NCBI RefSeq assembly: GCF_009759685.1
Contig: NZ_CP046654.1
Location: 1,674,001-1,738,000, forward strand
DNA length: 64,000 bases
From: Acinetobacter baumannii
GTDB lineage: Bacteria > Pseudomonadota > Gammaproteobacteria > Pseudomonadales > Moraxellaceae
Direction of reading: 5' to 3'
Made by a program: the position numbers and the translations under genes
Shown: one piece after another, positions 35,582 to 46,358 of the stretch
Numbering within the stretch: position 1 is the first letter of the stretch
Layout: every line of letters starts with the position of its first letter
The notes under the pieces: generated by a model
Database searches by the model: none
What the model was told of the DNA's origin: nothing
What the model saw: only the letters and a program-made list of their open reading frames with translations

Positions 35582-36807
35582 TATACAACTGAGCCCATTT
35601 GGAAAATTGGAAGATACATAGCAATTACCAGACCGCCTACGAGCACCCCTAAAATTGCCATAATTAAAGGTTCCATCATAGAGGTTAAACCATCAACGGC
35701 ATTATCCACTTCATTTTCATAATAAGTGGCAACTTTATCGAGCATGCTGTCTAGTGCACCCGATTCTTCACCAATTGCAACCATTTGTATAGCCATAGAT
35801 GGAAAACGATTAGAGACCCGCATAGCAAACTGAAGCTGTTGACCCGTTGCGACATCTTCACGAATTTTCATCACAGCTTTTTCATAAATCACGTTATTGG
35901 TTGCGCCAGCAGTCGATTCTAATGCATCAATAAGTGGAACACCTGCGGCAAATGTTGTAGCAAGCGTGCGGCTATAGCGGGCAATAATTGCTTTATAAAC
36001 CAAGTCCCCAAAAATAGGTAACTTAAGCGCCAGTTTATCTAAGCCATCACGAAACTTTTTACTGCGTTTTTTTGCTTCCAGAAAGGCAGCAATGACTGCG
36101 CCAATCGCAATAATCATAATGAACCAGTATTCCTGCATCCATTTCGACATATTCACAACCATTTGCGTAAATGCAGGTAAATCTGCTCCAAAAGACGCAA
36201 ATAAATCTTGGAAAACGGGAACTACTTTAACCATCAAAATAATGGTCACCACAATGGCTACTACAATAACTGTTGCTGGGTATTTCATTGCTTTCTTGAT
36301 TTTTTGCTTGAGCAACTCACTTTTTTCTTTGTAAATTGCAACGCGGTCCAGCATCGTTTCGAGTGCGCCTGATTGTTCACCAGACTCAACAAGTGAACAA
36401 AACAAGTTATCAAAATGTTGAGGATATTTTCTTAAAGCTGAGGCAAAAGTACTACCACCTTCGACTTCACCTTTAATACCGAGTACAACCTCACGCATGG
36501 CCGGGTTTTCTAAACCTTCAGCTACAATTTCAAAGCCTTGTACGAGTGGTACACCAGCTTTCATCATGGTCGCCAGTTGTCGAGTAAAAATCGTAATATC
36601 GAGTGTGGTGACTTTTTTCTTGAATAAACCTTCAAGAATATTTTTACGTTTTTCACGTATATTTCGAACAGTCACCCCTTGTTTGCGTAAGGTTACTTTG
36701 GCTAAAGCCATGTTTTTAGCCGGAAGTTCTCCCTTGATTTTTACGCCCTTACGGTCAACCCCTTCATAAGCAAAAGTCGGCATCATTTGTGCCTTTTTGA
36801 CAGCCAT
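35581..36807 (-). CDS. pilC: type IV pilus inner-membrane platform protein PilC
   Basis: GspF-family protein that couples the PilB/PilT motors to pilin assembly. 408 residues: two repeats of the GspF domain (about 75-200 and 275-400, each with LATMMKAGVPLVQG / LATTFAAGVPLIDA) and three membrane helices. ATG 36807 follows AAGGATAA in the 29-base gap after pilB. Confidence 0.96.
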   Translation of the reverse strand: MAVKKAQMMPTFAYEGVDRKGVKIKGELPAKNMALAKVTLRKQGVTVRNIREKRKNILEGLFKKKVTTLDITIFTRQLATMMKAGVPLVQGFEIVAEGLENPAMREVVLGIKGEVEGGSTFASALRKYPQHFDNLFCSLVESGEQSGALETMLDRVAIYKEKSELLKQKIKKAMKYPATVIVVAIVVTIILMVKVVPVFQDLFASFGADLPAFTQMVVNMSKWMQEYWFIMIIAIGAVIAAFLEAKKRSKKFRDGLDKLALKLPIFGDLVYKAIIARYSRTLATTFAAGVPLIDALESTAGATNNVIYEKAVMKIREDVATGQQLQFAMRVSNRFPSMAIQMVAIGEESGALDSMLDKVATYYENEVDNAVDGLTSMMEPLIMAILGVLVGGLVIAMYLPIFQMGSVV

Positions 36808-36836
36808 TAGATTATCCTTATTTTTTAAATAGTGTC

Positions 36837-38549
36837 TTATTCACTGGTGACACGGTTGACTTCTTGTAAAGAGGTCACCCCTTGCATCACCTTTTTTAAA
36901 CCTGAACGACGTAGATTATTAAACCCCAATTTCTCAGAAGCAGCTGCGATTTCTAAAGCGTTGCCATCTTCCATAATAATCTTGGAAATTTCAGGTGTAA
37001 CTTTCATTACCTCATAAATACCGACACGGCCTTTATAGCCTTCACGACATTCAGGGCAACCTACGGGCTGAAAAACCCGAAAATCTGGGTGCGCTAAATC
37101 TTGTTCGGTAAAGCCCATTTCTAATAAGCTTTGTTTAGGAATATCAGCAGGTATTTTGCATTGAGAACAAAGACGACGTGCTAAACGCTGTGCAATAACT
37201 AGGTTTACTGATGTTGCAATATTAAAAGAAGGAACCCCCATATTGCGTAGACGGGTCAATGTTTCCGGAGCACTATTGGTATGTAGTGTTGACATCACCA
37301 TGTGGCCAGTTTGAGCCGCCTTAATCGCAATTTCTGCTGTTTCCAAGTCACGAATCTCACCCACCATAATAATGTCAGGGTCTTGTCGTAAAAATGATTT
37401 AAGTGCGGCCGCAAAAGTAAGCCCTACCTTGGGGTTTACGTTAACCTGATTAATTCCTTCAAGGTTAATTTCTACCGGGTCTTCGGCAGTAGAAATATTG
37501 GAGCTTTCAGTATTTAAAATATTTAAACCTGTATATAACGATACGGTTTTACCAGAACCTGTTGGTCCGGTAATTAAAAGCATGCCTTGAGGTTTATCTA
37601 ATGCCTCCATAAACAAAGCTTTTTGATCTTCTTCATATCCTAGTGCATCAATTCCTAGCATTGCGCTTGATGGGTCAAGAATACGTAGAACTAACTTTTC
37701 ACCAAACAAAGTCGGGAGGGAGTTCACACGAAAATCAATCGCTTTGCTTTTTGACAGCTTGAGCTTGATACGACCATCTTGTGGGACACGTTTTTCAGAA
37801 ATGTCCATTTGAGACATTACTTTTAAGCGTGATGCCAAGCGGTTTGCAAGCTGTAGAGGGGGATTAGCAATTTGACGTAACACGCCATCGACACGATAGC
37901 GCACCCGATAGGATTTTTCGTACGGTTCAAAATGTAAGTCTGAAGCACCCATACGAATGGCATCAATTAATAACTTATTAATATATTTAACAATTGGGGC
38001 TTCATCGCCTTGAGGAGCTTCATCTTCATCTTCTTGAGCGGTAGGGCCATCAAGATTAACATCGAGATCAAACTCTTCATCATTGAAGTCAAAGCTGCTT
38101 TCTTCTGCAAAATGCTGGCCTAAAACTTTTTCGAGTTTATGGTGCTCCACAATTACGGGCTCAACCAGCAATTTACTATTAAAACGAATTGCATCAATCG
38201 CTTCGATATTGCTTGGATTACTGGTCGCGACATATAAAATTTGCCCTCTTTGAATGAGCGGCAAAATTCGATGTTTTAAAATCAGTTTCTGATCGACCAG
38301 ATCTTTAGGAATCTGAGAAGTGTCATAAACATCCAGATCGAAATATGGTTCAGCAAACTCAGCAGAAATTGTTTCAGCCAATAATGAAGGGGAGAGATGA
38401 ACCTCTTCAATTAAATATGCGACTGTGTCCTGCTTAGCTCTTTTCGCTGCATCTAATGCAGTTTGCATGGTCGCTGCCGACACATGCTTTTCTTCGACTA
38501 AACGTCGAAAAAACCCCGTAAATTTTGGAGATGTATGTAATGCTGACAT
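36837..38549 (-). CDS. pilB: type IV pilus assembly ATPase PilB
   Basis: Hexameric motor for pilus extension. 570 residues: an MshEN-type N-terminal domain (about 1-160), then the GspE ATPase core with Walker A GPTGSGKT, the Asp box LRQDPDIIMVGEIRD, the His box TGHMVMSTLHTN and a C-terminal four-Cys zinc site (CSQCK ... CPEC). First gene of pilBCD-coaE. Promoter not obvious in the 290 bases to tpiA. Confidence 0.96.
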   Translation of the reverse strand: MSALHTSPKFTGFFRRLVEEKHVSAATMQTALDAAKRAKQDTVAYLIEEVHLSPSLLAETISAEFAEPYFDLDVYDTSQIPKDLVDQKLILKHRILPLIQRGQILYVATSNPSNIEAIDAIRFNSKLLVEPVIVEHHKLEKVLGQHFAEESSFDFNDEEFDLDVNLDGPTAQEDEDEAPQGDEAPIVKYINKLLIDAIRMGASDLHFEPYEKSYRVRYRVDGVLRQIANPPLQLANRLASRLKVMSQMDISEKRVPQDGRIKLKLSKSKAIDFRVNSLPTLFGEKLVLRILDPSSAMLGIDALGYEEDQKALFMEALDKPQGMLLITGPTGSGKTVSLYTGLNILNTESSNISTAEDPVEINLEGINQVNVNPKVGLTFAAALKSFLRQDPDIIMVGEIRDLETAEIAIKAAQTGHMVMSTLHTNSAPETLTRLRNMGVPSFNIATSVNLVIAQRLARRLCSQCKIPADIPKQSLLEMGFTEQDLAHPDFRVFQPVGCPECREGYKGRVGIYEVMKVTPEISKIIMEDGNALEIAAASEKLGFNNLRRSGLKKVMQGVTSLQEVNRVTSE

Positions 38550-38839
38550 CTGCCTGCCTATGTTAATGTGTTTATAATTGGTATATGAAAAATTATACTT
38601 TTGTTATGTAAAATTACTACCTTAGAAAGTGTTGCTCGGGTCCTACTCAGCCTATTAAAGCTTGAACCAGTCGTAGTTTTTCTTTATTAATTTTTAGAAT
38701 GTCGGACTTTTAATAAAGTAAAGTTTTTTCTTAATTTCAAACACTAGAAAAGATATGAGTAATCGCGTTAAAGAAAAGTATCTGAAATTTGTATAAATGC
38801 GTGTAGAATGTGCTGCATTTTTGATGAAAGGTGAGCAGT

Positions 38840-39634
38840 ATGTCGGGTTCGACGATTACGCCTTGGGTAGTTGGTAACTGGAAAATGAATCCAATGCGTG
38901 CCAACGCCAACCAACTTATAGAAGAATTTAAACAATTATTGCAACAAAACCAAATTGCAGATGAAAACTGCCATGTGGGCGTTGCCCCTGTTTCTATTGC
39001 CCTTACAACGGTACAAGCGCAATTACAGGATGCTGCAAGAACGGTACATACGGTTGCACAGGATGTATCACGTGTTGCTGGTACAGGTGCTTATACTGGT
39101 GAAGTCAGTGCAGAACTATTAAAAGATAGCCAAATTAATTTCGTACTGGTTGGACACTCTGAACGTCGTGATATTTTTGGTGACAACGTTGAAATTTTGA
39201 AGGCAAAACTCCAAAATGCATTAAATGCGGGTATGACTGTCATTTATTGTGTGGGCGAAAGCCTTGAACAACGTGAGCAAGGTCAGGCCGAGCAAGTTGT
39301 TCTACAGCAAATTTGTGATATTGCACCTGTAGTAACTGCTGAACAATGGCAAAACCAAGTGGTTATTGCCTATGAACCTATTTGGGCAATTGGTACAGGT
39401 AAAACAGCTTCTCCGCAAGATGCGCAAGCGATGCACGCTAAAATTCGTGAAGGCTTATGCCAACTTACACCGGCAGGCTCAAATATTGCTATTTTATATG
39501 GCGGTAGTGTAAAAGCTGAAAATGCTGTTGAGTTAGCTGCATGTCCAGATATCAATGGTGCGTTGGTGGGTGGTGCTTCATTAAATGCAGCATCTTTTTA
39601 TCAAATTGTACAAGCCTTCGCGCAAAGCAAATAA
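38840..39634 (+). CDS. tpiA: triose-phosphate isomerase
   Basis: Interconverts dihydroxyacetone phosphate and glyceraldehyde-3-phosphate. 264 residues. NWKMN at the N-terminus gives the catalytic Lys, VLVGHSERR the catalytic His, [12 protein letters not shown] the catalytic Glu and loop 6, and YGGSVKAEN the phosphate loop. ATG 38840 follows GGTGAG; the GTG at 38831 is inside that site. secG follows after 12 bases. Confidence 0.96.
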   Translation: MSGSTITPWVVGNWKMNPMRANANQLIEEFKQLLQQNQIADENCHVGVAPVSIALTTVQAQLQDAARTVHTVAQDVSRVAGTGAYTGEVSAELLKDSQINFVLVGHSERRDIFGDNVEILKAKLQNALNAGMTVIYCVGESLEQREQGQAEQVVLQQICDIAPVVTAEQWQNQVVIAYEPIWAIGTGKTASPQDAQAMHAKIREGLCQLTPAGSNIAILYGGSVKAENAVELAACPDINGALVGGASLNAASFYQIVQAFAQSK

Positions 39635-39646
39635 CGAGGATAGGGT

Positions 39647-39976
39647 ATGCACTCTTTTGTACTTGTTGTACATATTATTTTAGCAGTACTAATGATTGCA
39701 TTAATTTTAGTGCAACATGGTAAAGGCGCAGATGCAGGTGCCTCTTTTGGTGGAGGTGGCGCAGCAACAGTATTTGGTGCGTCTGGTTCAGGTAACTTCT
39801 TGACTCGCGTGACTGCAATTTTGACAGCTTTATTCTTTGTGACCAGTTTGACTCTGGCTATTTTTGCCAAGAAGCAAACGACTGAAGCATATAGTTTGAA
39901 AACTGTACAAACGACTGCGCCAGCGCAGACTACATCGCCTGAAACTTCACCAAATGCACCAAAAACTGGCCAATAA
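39647..39976 (+). CDS. secG: preprotein translocase subunit SecG
   Basis: 109 residues with two membrane helices (residues about 4-22 and 57-75) joined by a glycine-rich loop GKGADAGASFGGGGAATVFG, the SecG hallmark, and a Thr/Pro-rich tail. Helps SecYEG in export. Probably co-transcribed with tpiA and upstream of the tRNA genes. Confidence 0.95.
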   Translation: MHSFVLVVHIILAVLMIALILVQHGKGADAGASFGGGGAATVFGASGSGNFLTRVTAILTALFFVTSLTLAIFAKKQTTEAYSLKTVQTTAPAQTTSPETSPNAPKTGQ

Positions 39977-40032
39977 TTGGAAATAAGACTTTCCTTTTGG
40001 AATTGAAAGGACTAGAATGCGTCCCACAAGCT

Positions 40033-40117
40033 GCGGTGGTGGTGGAATTGGTAGACACGCTACCTTGAGGTGGTAGTGCTTTCGGGCGTGGGGGTTCAAG
40101 TCCCCCCTTCCGCACCA
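40033..40117 (+). tRNA. tRNA-Leu (anticodon GAG)
   Basis: An 85-nt class II tRNA with encoded CCA. The anticodon loop CTTGAGG gives GAG. The variable arm is TGCTTTCGGGCG-like and the T-loop stem is GGGGG/CCCCC around TTCAAGT. The acceptor stem has an unpaired T37-T40109 position (U5-U68) and a G-U pair; see findings. The position after secG matches leuU of E. coli. Confidence 0.95.
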
Positions 40118-40159
40118 ACTTTGAACCAGAAAGTTGAGTGCAAGCAGTTTTGTTTTTGA

Positions 40160-40236
<77 letters not shown>

Positions 40237-40248
40237 AGTTTCTTAAAG

Positions 40249-40275
40249 AGGCTCACAGACAAGGTGGGCCTTTTT
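40249..40275 (+). terminator. terminator after tRNA-fMet
   Basis: AGGCTCAC (40249-40256) pairs with GTGGGCCT (40264-40271), with one T-G pair, followed by TTTTT. Confidence 0.8.
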
Positions 40276-40308
40276 GCACAGTGGACTATTGTTTTCTGTG
40301 CTATATAG

Positions 40309-40330
40309 GGGCGATTAACGCCCTTTTTTA
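40309..40330 (+). terminator. second terminator-like hairpin in the rimP leader
   Basis: GGGCG (40309-40313) pairs with CGCCC (40319-40323), followed by seven T. With the hairpin at 40249-40275 it forms a tandem pair between tRNA-fMet and rimP, so operon expression must come from a promoter after it or depend on read-through. Confidence 0.75.
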
Positions 40331-40451
40331 TTGGTTATCGTATCGCTATCGTGTAGTGTCGACATCAATTGGTCAAATAGTCATGCTTCACTATAGTAAG
40401 TCTGTGTCGGTTAAAACAACCGATTGAATCGCACGAGAATGACGAGAGTAA

Positions 40452-40976
40452 ATGAAATTATCAAATAAATCCCAAGCATTGTATGACATGATTGCTCCAG
40501 CAGTGGAGGCATGTGGTGTCGACCTTTGGGGAATTGAATTCCTTCCACAAGGTAAGCGTTCATTATTGCGTATTTATATCGATAGACCGGTTGATGAAAA
40601 TGCTGAACCAGTGATTAATGAAGATGGTGAAGTAGAGCAAGGCCGCGGTATTGGTGTAGAAGATTGTGTTCGTGTTACACAACAGGTCGGCGCAATGCTG
40701 GATGTCCATGATCCGATTTCAGGTGAATATGCATTAGAAGTTTCTTCACCAGGTTGGGATCGCCCATTTTTTCAACTCGAACAGTTGCAAGGCTACATTG
40801 GACAACAGGTTGCTTTGCGTTTGATTGCTGCAGTAGAAAATCGTCGTAAATTTCAAGCAAAACTCCTTGCTGTAGACCTTGAAAATGAAGAGATTCAGGT
40901 TGAAGTTGAAGGAAAGCATGTGCTTGATATCGACAGCAACAATATCGATAAAGCAAACTTGATCTATCAAGATTAA
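40452..40976 (+). CDS. rimP: ribosome maturation factor RimP
   Basis: 30S maturation factor. 174 residues: an N-terminal alpha/beta domain ([27 protein letters not shown]), [13 protein letters not shown] typical of the family, and a C-terminal SH3-like barrel. First protein gene of the rimP-nusA-infB-rbfA operon. An insertion of charged residues ([11 protein letters not shown]) is visible near residue 55-70. Confidence 0.96.
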
Positions 40977-41013
40977 ATTTATTTAAATTATATAAGAAAT
41001 CGGTAGGTGACTT

Positions 41014-42498
41014 ATGGGCCGCGAAATTCTTACCGTTGTTGAAACGGTTAGTAATGAAAAAGGTGTTAGTCGTGAAGCGATCTTCGAAGCTTTAGAACAA
41101 GCTCTAGTTGCTGCAACGAAGAAAAAATTTTACGAGGGTACCAATTCTGAAGAAGCTCAGCTTCGTGTAGAAATTGATCGTAGAACTGGTGATTACCGTA
41201 CTTTCCGTCAATGGACTGTTGTGGCAGATGAAGATCATGAAATGCCAGCATGCCAAGACGCAATTTCTGATGTTGATCCTGCAAAATGGTCAATTGGCGA
41301 CGTTCGTGAGCTTGAAGTAGAATCGATTGAGTTCGGTCGTATCGCTGCGCAGATTGCGAAACAGGTTATCGTACAAAAAATTCGTGAAGCAGAGCGTGCA
41401 TTAGTTGCTGATGCTTATGAATCAAAAGTTGGCGAGCTAATTTACGGTGAAGTGAAAAAGCAAACTAAAGATGGTTTCATCATTGACTTAGGTGACAATG
41501 CTGAAGCTTATTTAGCTCGTGAAGAAATGATTCCTAAAGAGATTCTTCGTCCAAAACAACGTGTAAATGCTATTTTATATAGTGTAAACCGTGAAGGCCG
41601 TGGTGCTCAGCTTCTATTATCACGCGCTAAGCCTGAAATGCTTATTGCTTTGATGAAGAAAGAAATTCCTGAAATTTCTGAAGAAATTATTGAAATTAAA
41701 GCTGCGGCGCGTCAACCAGGTGTTCGTGCAAAAATCGCAGTAAAAACGAACGACCACCGTATTGACCCTGTTGGTGCATGTATTGGTATGCGTGGAACAC
41801 GTATCCAAGCGGTACAGCAAGAGTTAAATGGTGAGCGTATTGATGTTGTAGTTTGGTCTGATGATCCAGCTCAATACATCGCAAGTGCATTAGAACCAGC
41901 TGATGTATCAGGCATTGTGCTTGATGAAGATGCAAAAAGTGCAGACATCATTTTTGCTACCAATGATCAATTGGCACGTGCGATTGGTTCGCAAGGTCAA
42001 AATGTTCGTTTAGCTTCTGATTTAACTGGCTACAAACTCGACATGATGCTTGAAGAAGAGTATCGTGCTCGTCAGCAGAATGAAGCTCAGCAATATCTCG
42101 ACATGTTCGTATCACGTTTAGATATTGAAGAAGACTTGGCAATGGCGTTGGTAGAGATGGGCTTCACTTCTTTAGAAGAGATTGCTTATGTGCCAGCTGA
42201 AACTTTTGACGAAATTGAACTTGACGCTGAGTTAGTTGAGTTATTGCAAAGTCGTGCAAAAGAAGCTGCATTAACTGATGCATTGAAACAGCAAGAAAAT
42301 ATTCAAGAACCGAGTGCAGACCTTCTCAATATGGAAGGCATGACCTCTGAGATCGCTTACTCGCTAGCCGCTCGCGGTATTATTACTGTTGATGATTTGG
42401 CAGATCAAGCAACTGACGATATTTCTGATATTGAAGGTCTTGGTCATGAAAAAGCAGGTCAATTGATCATGAAAGCTCGCGAATCATGGTTTAACTAG
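41014..42498 (+). CDS. nusA: transcription termination/antitermination protein NusA
   Basis: Binds RNA polymerase and nascent RNA, controls pausing, termination and antitermination. 494 residues: N-terminal RNAP-binding domain (1-about 130), S1 (about 135-200), KH1 and KH2 (about 230-350, with VGACIGMRGTRI and AIGSQGQNVRLAS), and two C-terminal acidic repeats, as in E. coli. Ribosome binding site GGTAGGTGA. Confidence 0.97.
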   Translation: MGREILTVVETVSNEKGVSREAIFEALEQALVAATKKKFYEGTNSEEAQLRVEIDRRTGDYRTFRQWTVVADEDHEMPACQDAISDVDPAKWSIGDVRELEVESIEFGRIAAQIAKQVIVQKIREAERALVADAYESKVGELIYGEVKKQTKDGFIIDLGDNAEAYLAREEMIPKEILRPKQRVNAILYSVNREGRGAQLLLSRAKPEMLIALMKKEIPEISEEIIEIKAAARQPGVRAKIAVKTNDHRIDPVGACIGMRGTRIQAVQQELNGERIDVVVWSDDPAQYIASALEPADVSGIVLDEDAKSADIIFATNDQLARAIGSQGQNVRLASDLTGYKLDMMLEEEYRARQQNEAQQYLDMFVSRLDIEEDLAMALVEMGFTSLEEIAYVPAETFDEIELDAELVELLQSRAKEAALTDALKQQENIQEPSADLLNMEGMTSEIAYSLAARGIITVDDLADQATDDISDIEGLGHEKAGQLIMKARESWFN

Positions 42499-42508
42499 GA
42501 GATGAAAT

Positions 42509-45208
42509 ATGACGGACAAGTCGATTAAAGAGTTAGCTCTCAGCGTAGGACGTCCTGTTGAGAAGCTCCTAGAACAGGCTCGTGAAGCAGGTTTGCCTCA
42601 ACGTACAGCAGACGACATTATTACCACTGAACAACAGGACACTTTAGTCAATTATTTGAAAAAGGTGCATGGTCAGGAAAGTGGTAACACAGGAAAAATT
42701 GCGTTGAAACGTAAAACAACCAGTACCGCTAAAGTTGCAAGTACTTCGGGTAAAGCAAAAACTATTAACGTAGAAGTACGTAAAAAACAGGTTTTTGCTA
42801 AACCAAACCCAGAACAAATTGCAGCAGAAGCTAAAGCGCGCGCAGAAGCAGAAGCTAAAGCGCGTGCAGAACAACAAGCGCGTGAAGCTGCAGAGCAAAA
42901 AGCGCGTCTTCAAACAGAGCAAAAAGCAAAAGCAACTTTAGATGCAATGCGTGCTGCTCATCAACAAGATAGCGCTGCACAGTCAGCTCCTAAAGCTGCT
43001 GTTGTAGTGAAAAAACGTGGTGGTGGTACAGTAAAACCTGCACCAAAACCAGCAGAAACATTAGAGCAAAAGAAAGCGCGTGAAGCACAAACAGCTCAGT
43101 TGAAAGCAACTGAAGAAGCTGCACGTCGTAAAGCGGCTGAGGAAGCTCAGCAGCGTACGCTTGAACAAATGCGTAAGATGGCATCTAAATATTCAAATGA
43201 TGATGCTACTGCAACTATTCGTGTGATTGATGATTCTCCTCTTGCTTCAGGTCTTGTTGGCCAAGCTTATGAAGATTCATTTAATCAAGAAGACCGTGAA
43301 ATTAAACGTGGTGGTGCTACAACTAACCCTCGCGCTGGTAAGAAAGGCGGTCGTCGTGGTCAAGAAGAGCAAAGCTTCGTTAACCATAACAAACGTGGTT
43401 TAAAATCAAGCCAAGCGAACAAGCATGGTTTTGAAAAGCCAGTTAAAAAGCAAGTCTATGATGTAGAAATCGGTTCAAGCATTGTTGTTGCCGATCTTGC
43501 TCAGAAGATGGCGATTAAAGTACGTGAAGTTATCAAGACACTTATGAAAATGGGTGAATTGGTTAACCAGAACCAGACAATTGACCAAGATACAGCTGCA
43601 CTTGTTGTAGAAGAAATGGGCCATAACCCTGTTCTAGTTTCTGATACACAAGCAGAAGATAACTTACTTGAAGCAGCTGAAGAAGCACGTGGTGAACAAA
43701 CTACCCGTCCTCCAGTTGTTACAATCATGGGTCACGTTGACCATGGTAAAACATCATTGCTTGACCGTATCCGTCGTTCTAAAGTGGCGGCAGGTGAAGC
43801 AGGTGGCATTACCCAGCACATTGGTGCATATCACGTTGAAACAGACAAAGGGATTATTACATTCCTTGATACACCGGGACACGCAGCATTTACCTCAATG
43901 CGTGCACGTGGTGCTAAAGCAACGGATATCGTGGTATTGGTTGTTGCAGCAGATGACGGTGTAATGCCGCAAACTGCAGAAGCGATTGACCATGCACGTG
44001 CAGCAGGAACTCCAATTATTGTTGCTATCAACAAAATGGATAAAGAATCTGCTGATCCAGACCGTGTGTTAAATGAATTAACAACCAAAGAAATCGTTCC
44101 AGAAGAATGGGGCGGTGATGTTCCGGTTGCTAAGGTTTCAGCACATACTGGCCAAGGTATTGATGAACTCCTTGATTTAATTCTGATTCAATCTGAATTG
44201 ATGGAATTAAAAGCATCTGCTGAAGGTGCTGCACAAGGTGTTGTTATTGAAGCACGTGTTGATAAAGGCCGTGGTGCAGTAACTTCGATTCTTGTTCAAA
44301 ACGGTACATTAAATATTGGTGACCTTGTTCTTGCTGGCTCATCATACGGCCGTGTTCGTGCGATGTCTGATGAAAACGGTAAGCCGATTAAGTCAGCAGG
44401 ACCATCTATTCCAGTGGAAATTTTGGGTCTACCAGAAGCTCCAATGGCGGGTGATGAAGTTCTTGTAGTAAATGACGAGAAGAAGGCACGTGAAGTTGCT
44501 GATGCTCGTGCAGACCGTGAACGTGAAAAACGTATCGAACGTCAAAGCGCAATGCGTCTTGAAAACATCATGGCATCTATGGGCAAAAAAGACGTTCCTA
44601 CAGTGAATGTTGTTTTAAGAACAGATGTTCGTGGTACTTTAGAAGCATTGAATGCTGCATTACATGAACTCTCTACTGATGAAGTAAAAGTTCGCGTAAT
44701 TAGTTCTGGTGTTGGTGCGATCACTGAGTCTGACGTAATTCTTGCCGAGTCTTCAGAAGCTGTATTGTTAGGCTTCAACGTTCGTGCTGATACAGCTGCT
44801 CGTCAGAAGAGTGACCAAGACGGTATCGATATTCGTTACTACAGCATCATCTATGAATTGATTGATGATGTAAAAGATGCCATGAGCGGTAAACTTGCTC
44901 CTGAACACCGTGAAACTATCTTGGGTGTTGCTCAAGTACGTGAAGTGTTCCGTTCTAGTAAGTTTGGTGCTGCTGCGGGCTGTATGGTTATGGAAGGCGT
45001 GATTCACCGTAACAAACCAATCCGTGTCTTACGTGATGATGTTGTGATTTTCCAAGGTGAACTTGAATCATTACGTCGTTATAAAGATGTCGTTGATGAA
45101 GTTCGTGCCGGTATGGAATGTGGTCTTGCCGTGAAAGGTTATAACGACATCAAACCTCTTGATAAGATTGAGGTTTATGATGTTCAAATGGTTAAACGGA
45201 GTCTTTAA
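42509..45208 (+). CDS. infB: translation initiation factor IF-2
   Basis: GTPase that brings fMet-tRNA to the 30S subunit. 899 residues. A small N-terminal IF2_N motif (residues about 1-50), a long low-complexity region of Ala, Glu, Lys, Gln and Arg (about 105-240), a second IF2_N near 320-370, and the G domain with GHVDHGKT (G1), DTPGH (G3) and NKMD (G4), followed by the EF-Tu-like domain II, the IF2 domain and C2. Ends on the first base of the rbfA start (TAATG). RBS AGGAGATG. Confidence 0.98.
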   Translation: MTDKSIKELALSVGRPVEKLLEQAREAGLPQRTADDIITTEQQDTLVNYLKKVHGQESGNTGKIALKRKTTSTAKVASTSGKAKTINVEVRKKQVFAKPNPEQIAAEAKARAEAEAKARAEQQAREAAEQKARLQTEQKAKATLDAMRAAHQQDSAAQSAPKAAVVVKKRGGGTVKPAPKPAETLEQKKAREAQTAQLKATEEAARRKAAEEAQQRTLEQMRKMASKYSNDDATATIRVIDDSPLASGLVGQAYEDSFNQEDREIKRGGATTNPRAGKKGGRRGQEEQSFVNHNKRGLKSSQANKHGFEKPVKKQVYDVEIGSSIVVADLAQKMAIKVREVIKTLMKMGELVNQNQTIDQDTAALVVEEMGHNPVLVSDTQAEDNLLEAAEEARGEQTTRPPVVTIMGHVDHGKTSLLDRIRRSKVAAGEAGGITQHIGAYHVETDKGIITFLDTPGHAAFTSMRARGAKATDIVVLVVAADDGVMPQTAEAIDHARAAGTPIIVAINKMDKESADPDRVLNELTTKEIVPEEWGGDVPVAKVSAHTGQGIDELLDLILIQSELMELKASAEGAAQGVVIEARVDKGRGAVTSILVQNGTLNIGDLVLAGSSYGRVRAMSDENGKPIKSAGPSIPVEILGLPEAPMAGDEVLVVNDEKKAREVADARADREREKRIERQSAMRLENIMASMGKKDVPTVNVVLRTDVRGTLEALNAALHELSTDEVKVRVISSGVGAITESDVILAESSEAVLLGFNVRADTAARQKSDQDGIDIRYYSIIYELIDDVKDAMSGKLAPEHRETILGVAQVREVFRSSKFGAAAGCMVMEGVIHRNKPIRVLRDDVVIFQGELESLRRYKDVVDEVRAGMECGLAVKGYNDIKPLDKIEVYDVQMVKRSL

Positions 45209-45609
45209 TGGCGGGTGGACAACGCTTAAAGCGAATGGCGGATTCAGTACAGCGCGAGCTTTCTGAACTTATCCGTCAGGAGTTGAAAGATCCGCGTCTG
45301 GGTGGTCTTGTGACCATCTCAGGCGTTAAAGTCAGTCCGGACTTAGGTTATGCCGATGTCTATGTGACCGTGATGGGTCGTGAATTAAGCGATGACCAAA
45401 ACGAAGTGGCTCACCGTGAAACACTAGATATTTTGAATAAAGCATCTGGTTTTTTACGTCAGGAGTTGAGTCGTCGTATTAAAACGCGCATCACGCCTCG
45501 CTTGCGTTTCCATTACGATAAAACCAATGCATATGGTAACTATATGTTTGGTCTTATCGAAAAAGCGGTACAAGATTTACCGAAACGTGAGTCAGATGAC
45601 GAAGAGTAA
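45208..45609 (+). CDS. rbfA: ribosome-binding factor A
   Basis: KH-fold protein that helps 16S 5' processing and cold adaptation. 133 residues with RVADSVQRELSEL-type start, VSGVKVSPDLGYADVYVT-like core and LRFHYD. Translationally coupled to infB. Unlike E. coli, truB does not follow; a terminator ends the operon. Confidence 0.96.
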   Translation: MAGGQRLKRMADSVQRELSELIRQELKDPRLGGLVTISGVKVSPDLGYADVYVTVMGRELSDDQNEVAHRETLDILNKASGFLRQELSRRIKTRITPRLRFHYDKTNAYGNYMFGLIEKAVQDLPKRESDDEE

Positions 45610-45623
45610 TGAATACTCAAAAT

Positions 45624-45651
45624 AAAAAAGCCACCTTGGGGTGGCTTTTTT
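45624..45651. terminator. bidirectional terminator between rbfA and mnhG
   Basis: AAAAAGCCACC (45625-45635) pairs with GGTGGCTTTTT (45640-45650). A-run and T-run serve both convergent operons. Confidence 0.9.
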
Positions 45652-45665
45652 ATGTGTTCAAGTTT

Positions 45666-46070
45666 TTATTCTTGAGGAGGTTCCATGGGTGGTTTGTTTT
45701 GTGAAAAACGTTGCCCAATTTTATACCGATCCCACGGTAGAGGACGTTCAATAGCTTCAGGAACTTCACCACTCAATGAGCGTAAACGTAAATGTAGCGC
45801 GGCTTGAGCAATTAAGTTGGCTGATACAGGTGCAGTAATAAAAGCCAACAGTGTAATAAGTAACTCGGCAAAGCCAAATCGGCCTTGAAAAGCAAAAAAG
45901 ATCATTGAAGCAATTAAAAAGCTACCTAAGCCTAATGTACTCGACTTGGTAGGTGCATGTAGTCGCATGAATAAATCGGGTAGACGTACCATACCGATAG
46001 ATCCGACTAACATAAAAAAAGCACCGAAAACCAGAAAGATCGAAACAATAATTTCCATTGTAATTTGCAT
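45666..46070 (-). CDS. mnhG: Mnh/Mrp antiporter subunit G
   Basis: 134 residues with three membrane helices; VGSIGMVRLPDLFMRLHAPTKSSTLG is the MnhG/PhaG signature. Last gene of the six-gene Mrp operon, whose product exchanges Na+ (or K+) for H+ at the inner membrane. The start could also be ATG 46058. Ends at the shared terminator. Confidence 0.94.
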   Translation of the reverse strand: MQITMEIIVSIFLVFGAFFMLVGSIGMVRLPDLFMRLHAPTKSSTLGLGSFLIASMIFFAFQGRFGFAELLITLLAFITAPVSANLIAQAALHLRLRSLSGEVPEAIERPLPWDRYKIGQRFSQNKPPMEPPQE

Positions 46071-46082
46071 TTTGACCTTCCC

Positions 46083-46358
46083 CTAATCGATTACATGACC
46101 GGTTGTAAAATAACGAGCTAAAGCAGCCGTTGAAACAAACCCTAGCATAGCGACTAACAACGCCCCTTCGAATAAAGAGGTGGTTGTCCAATAAATGCCT
46201 AACACAATAATGAGACAGGTCGCATTTAAAAATAGGGTATCAAGCGCTAGTAGGCGGTCAACAATAGATGGTCCCATCACCATTCGAAATAAGCAAAGCA
46301 ACATAGAGATTGTGATAGCAATCAAGCTAATGCCAAGAGCATAAGGTAGGATGGTCAT
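46083..46358 (-). CDS. mnhF: Mnh/Mrp antiporter subunit F
   Basis: 91 residues, three membrane helices, with RMVMGPSIVDRLLALDTL, the conserved MnhF motif. Starts 4 bases before the mnhE stop (ATGA overlap). Confidence 0.94.
   Translation of the reverse strand: MTILPYALGISLIAITISMLLCLFRMVMGPSIVDRLLALDTLFLNATCLIIVLGIYWTTTSLFEGALLVAMLGFVSTAALARYFTTGHVID

Noticed and set aside
43668..43964. A 98-residue plus-strand frame within infB
   Set aside because: Out-of-frame shadow inside the G domain.
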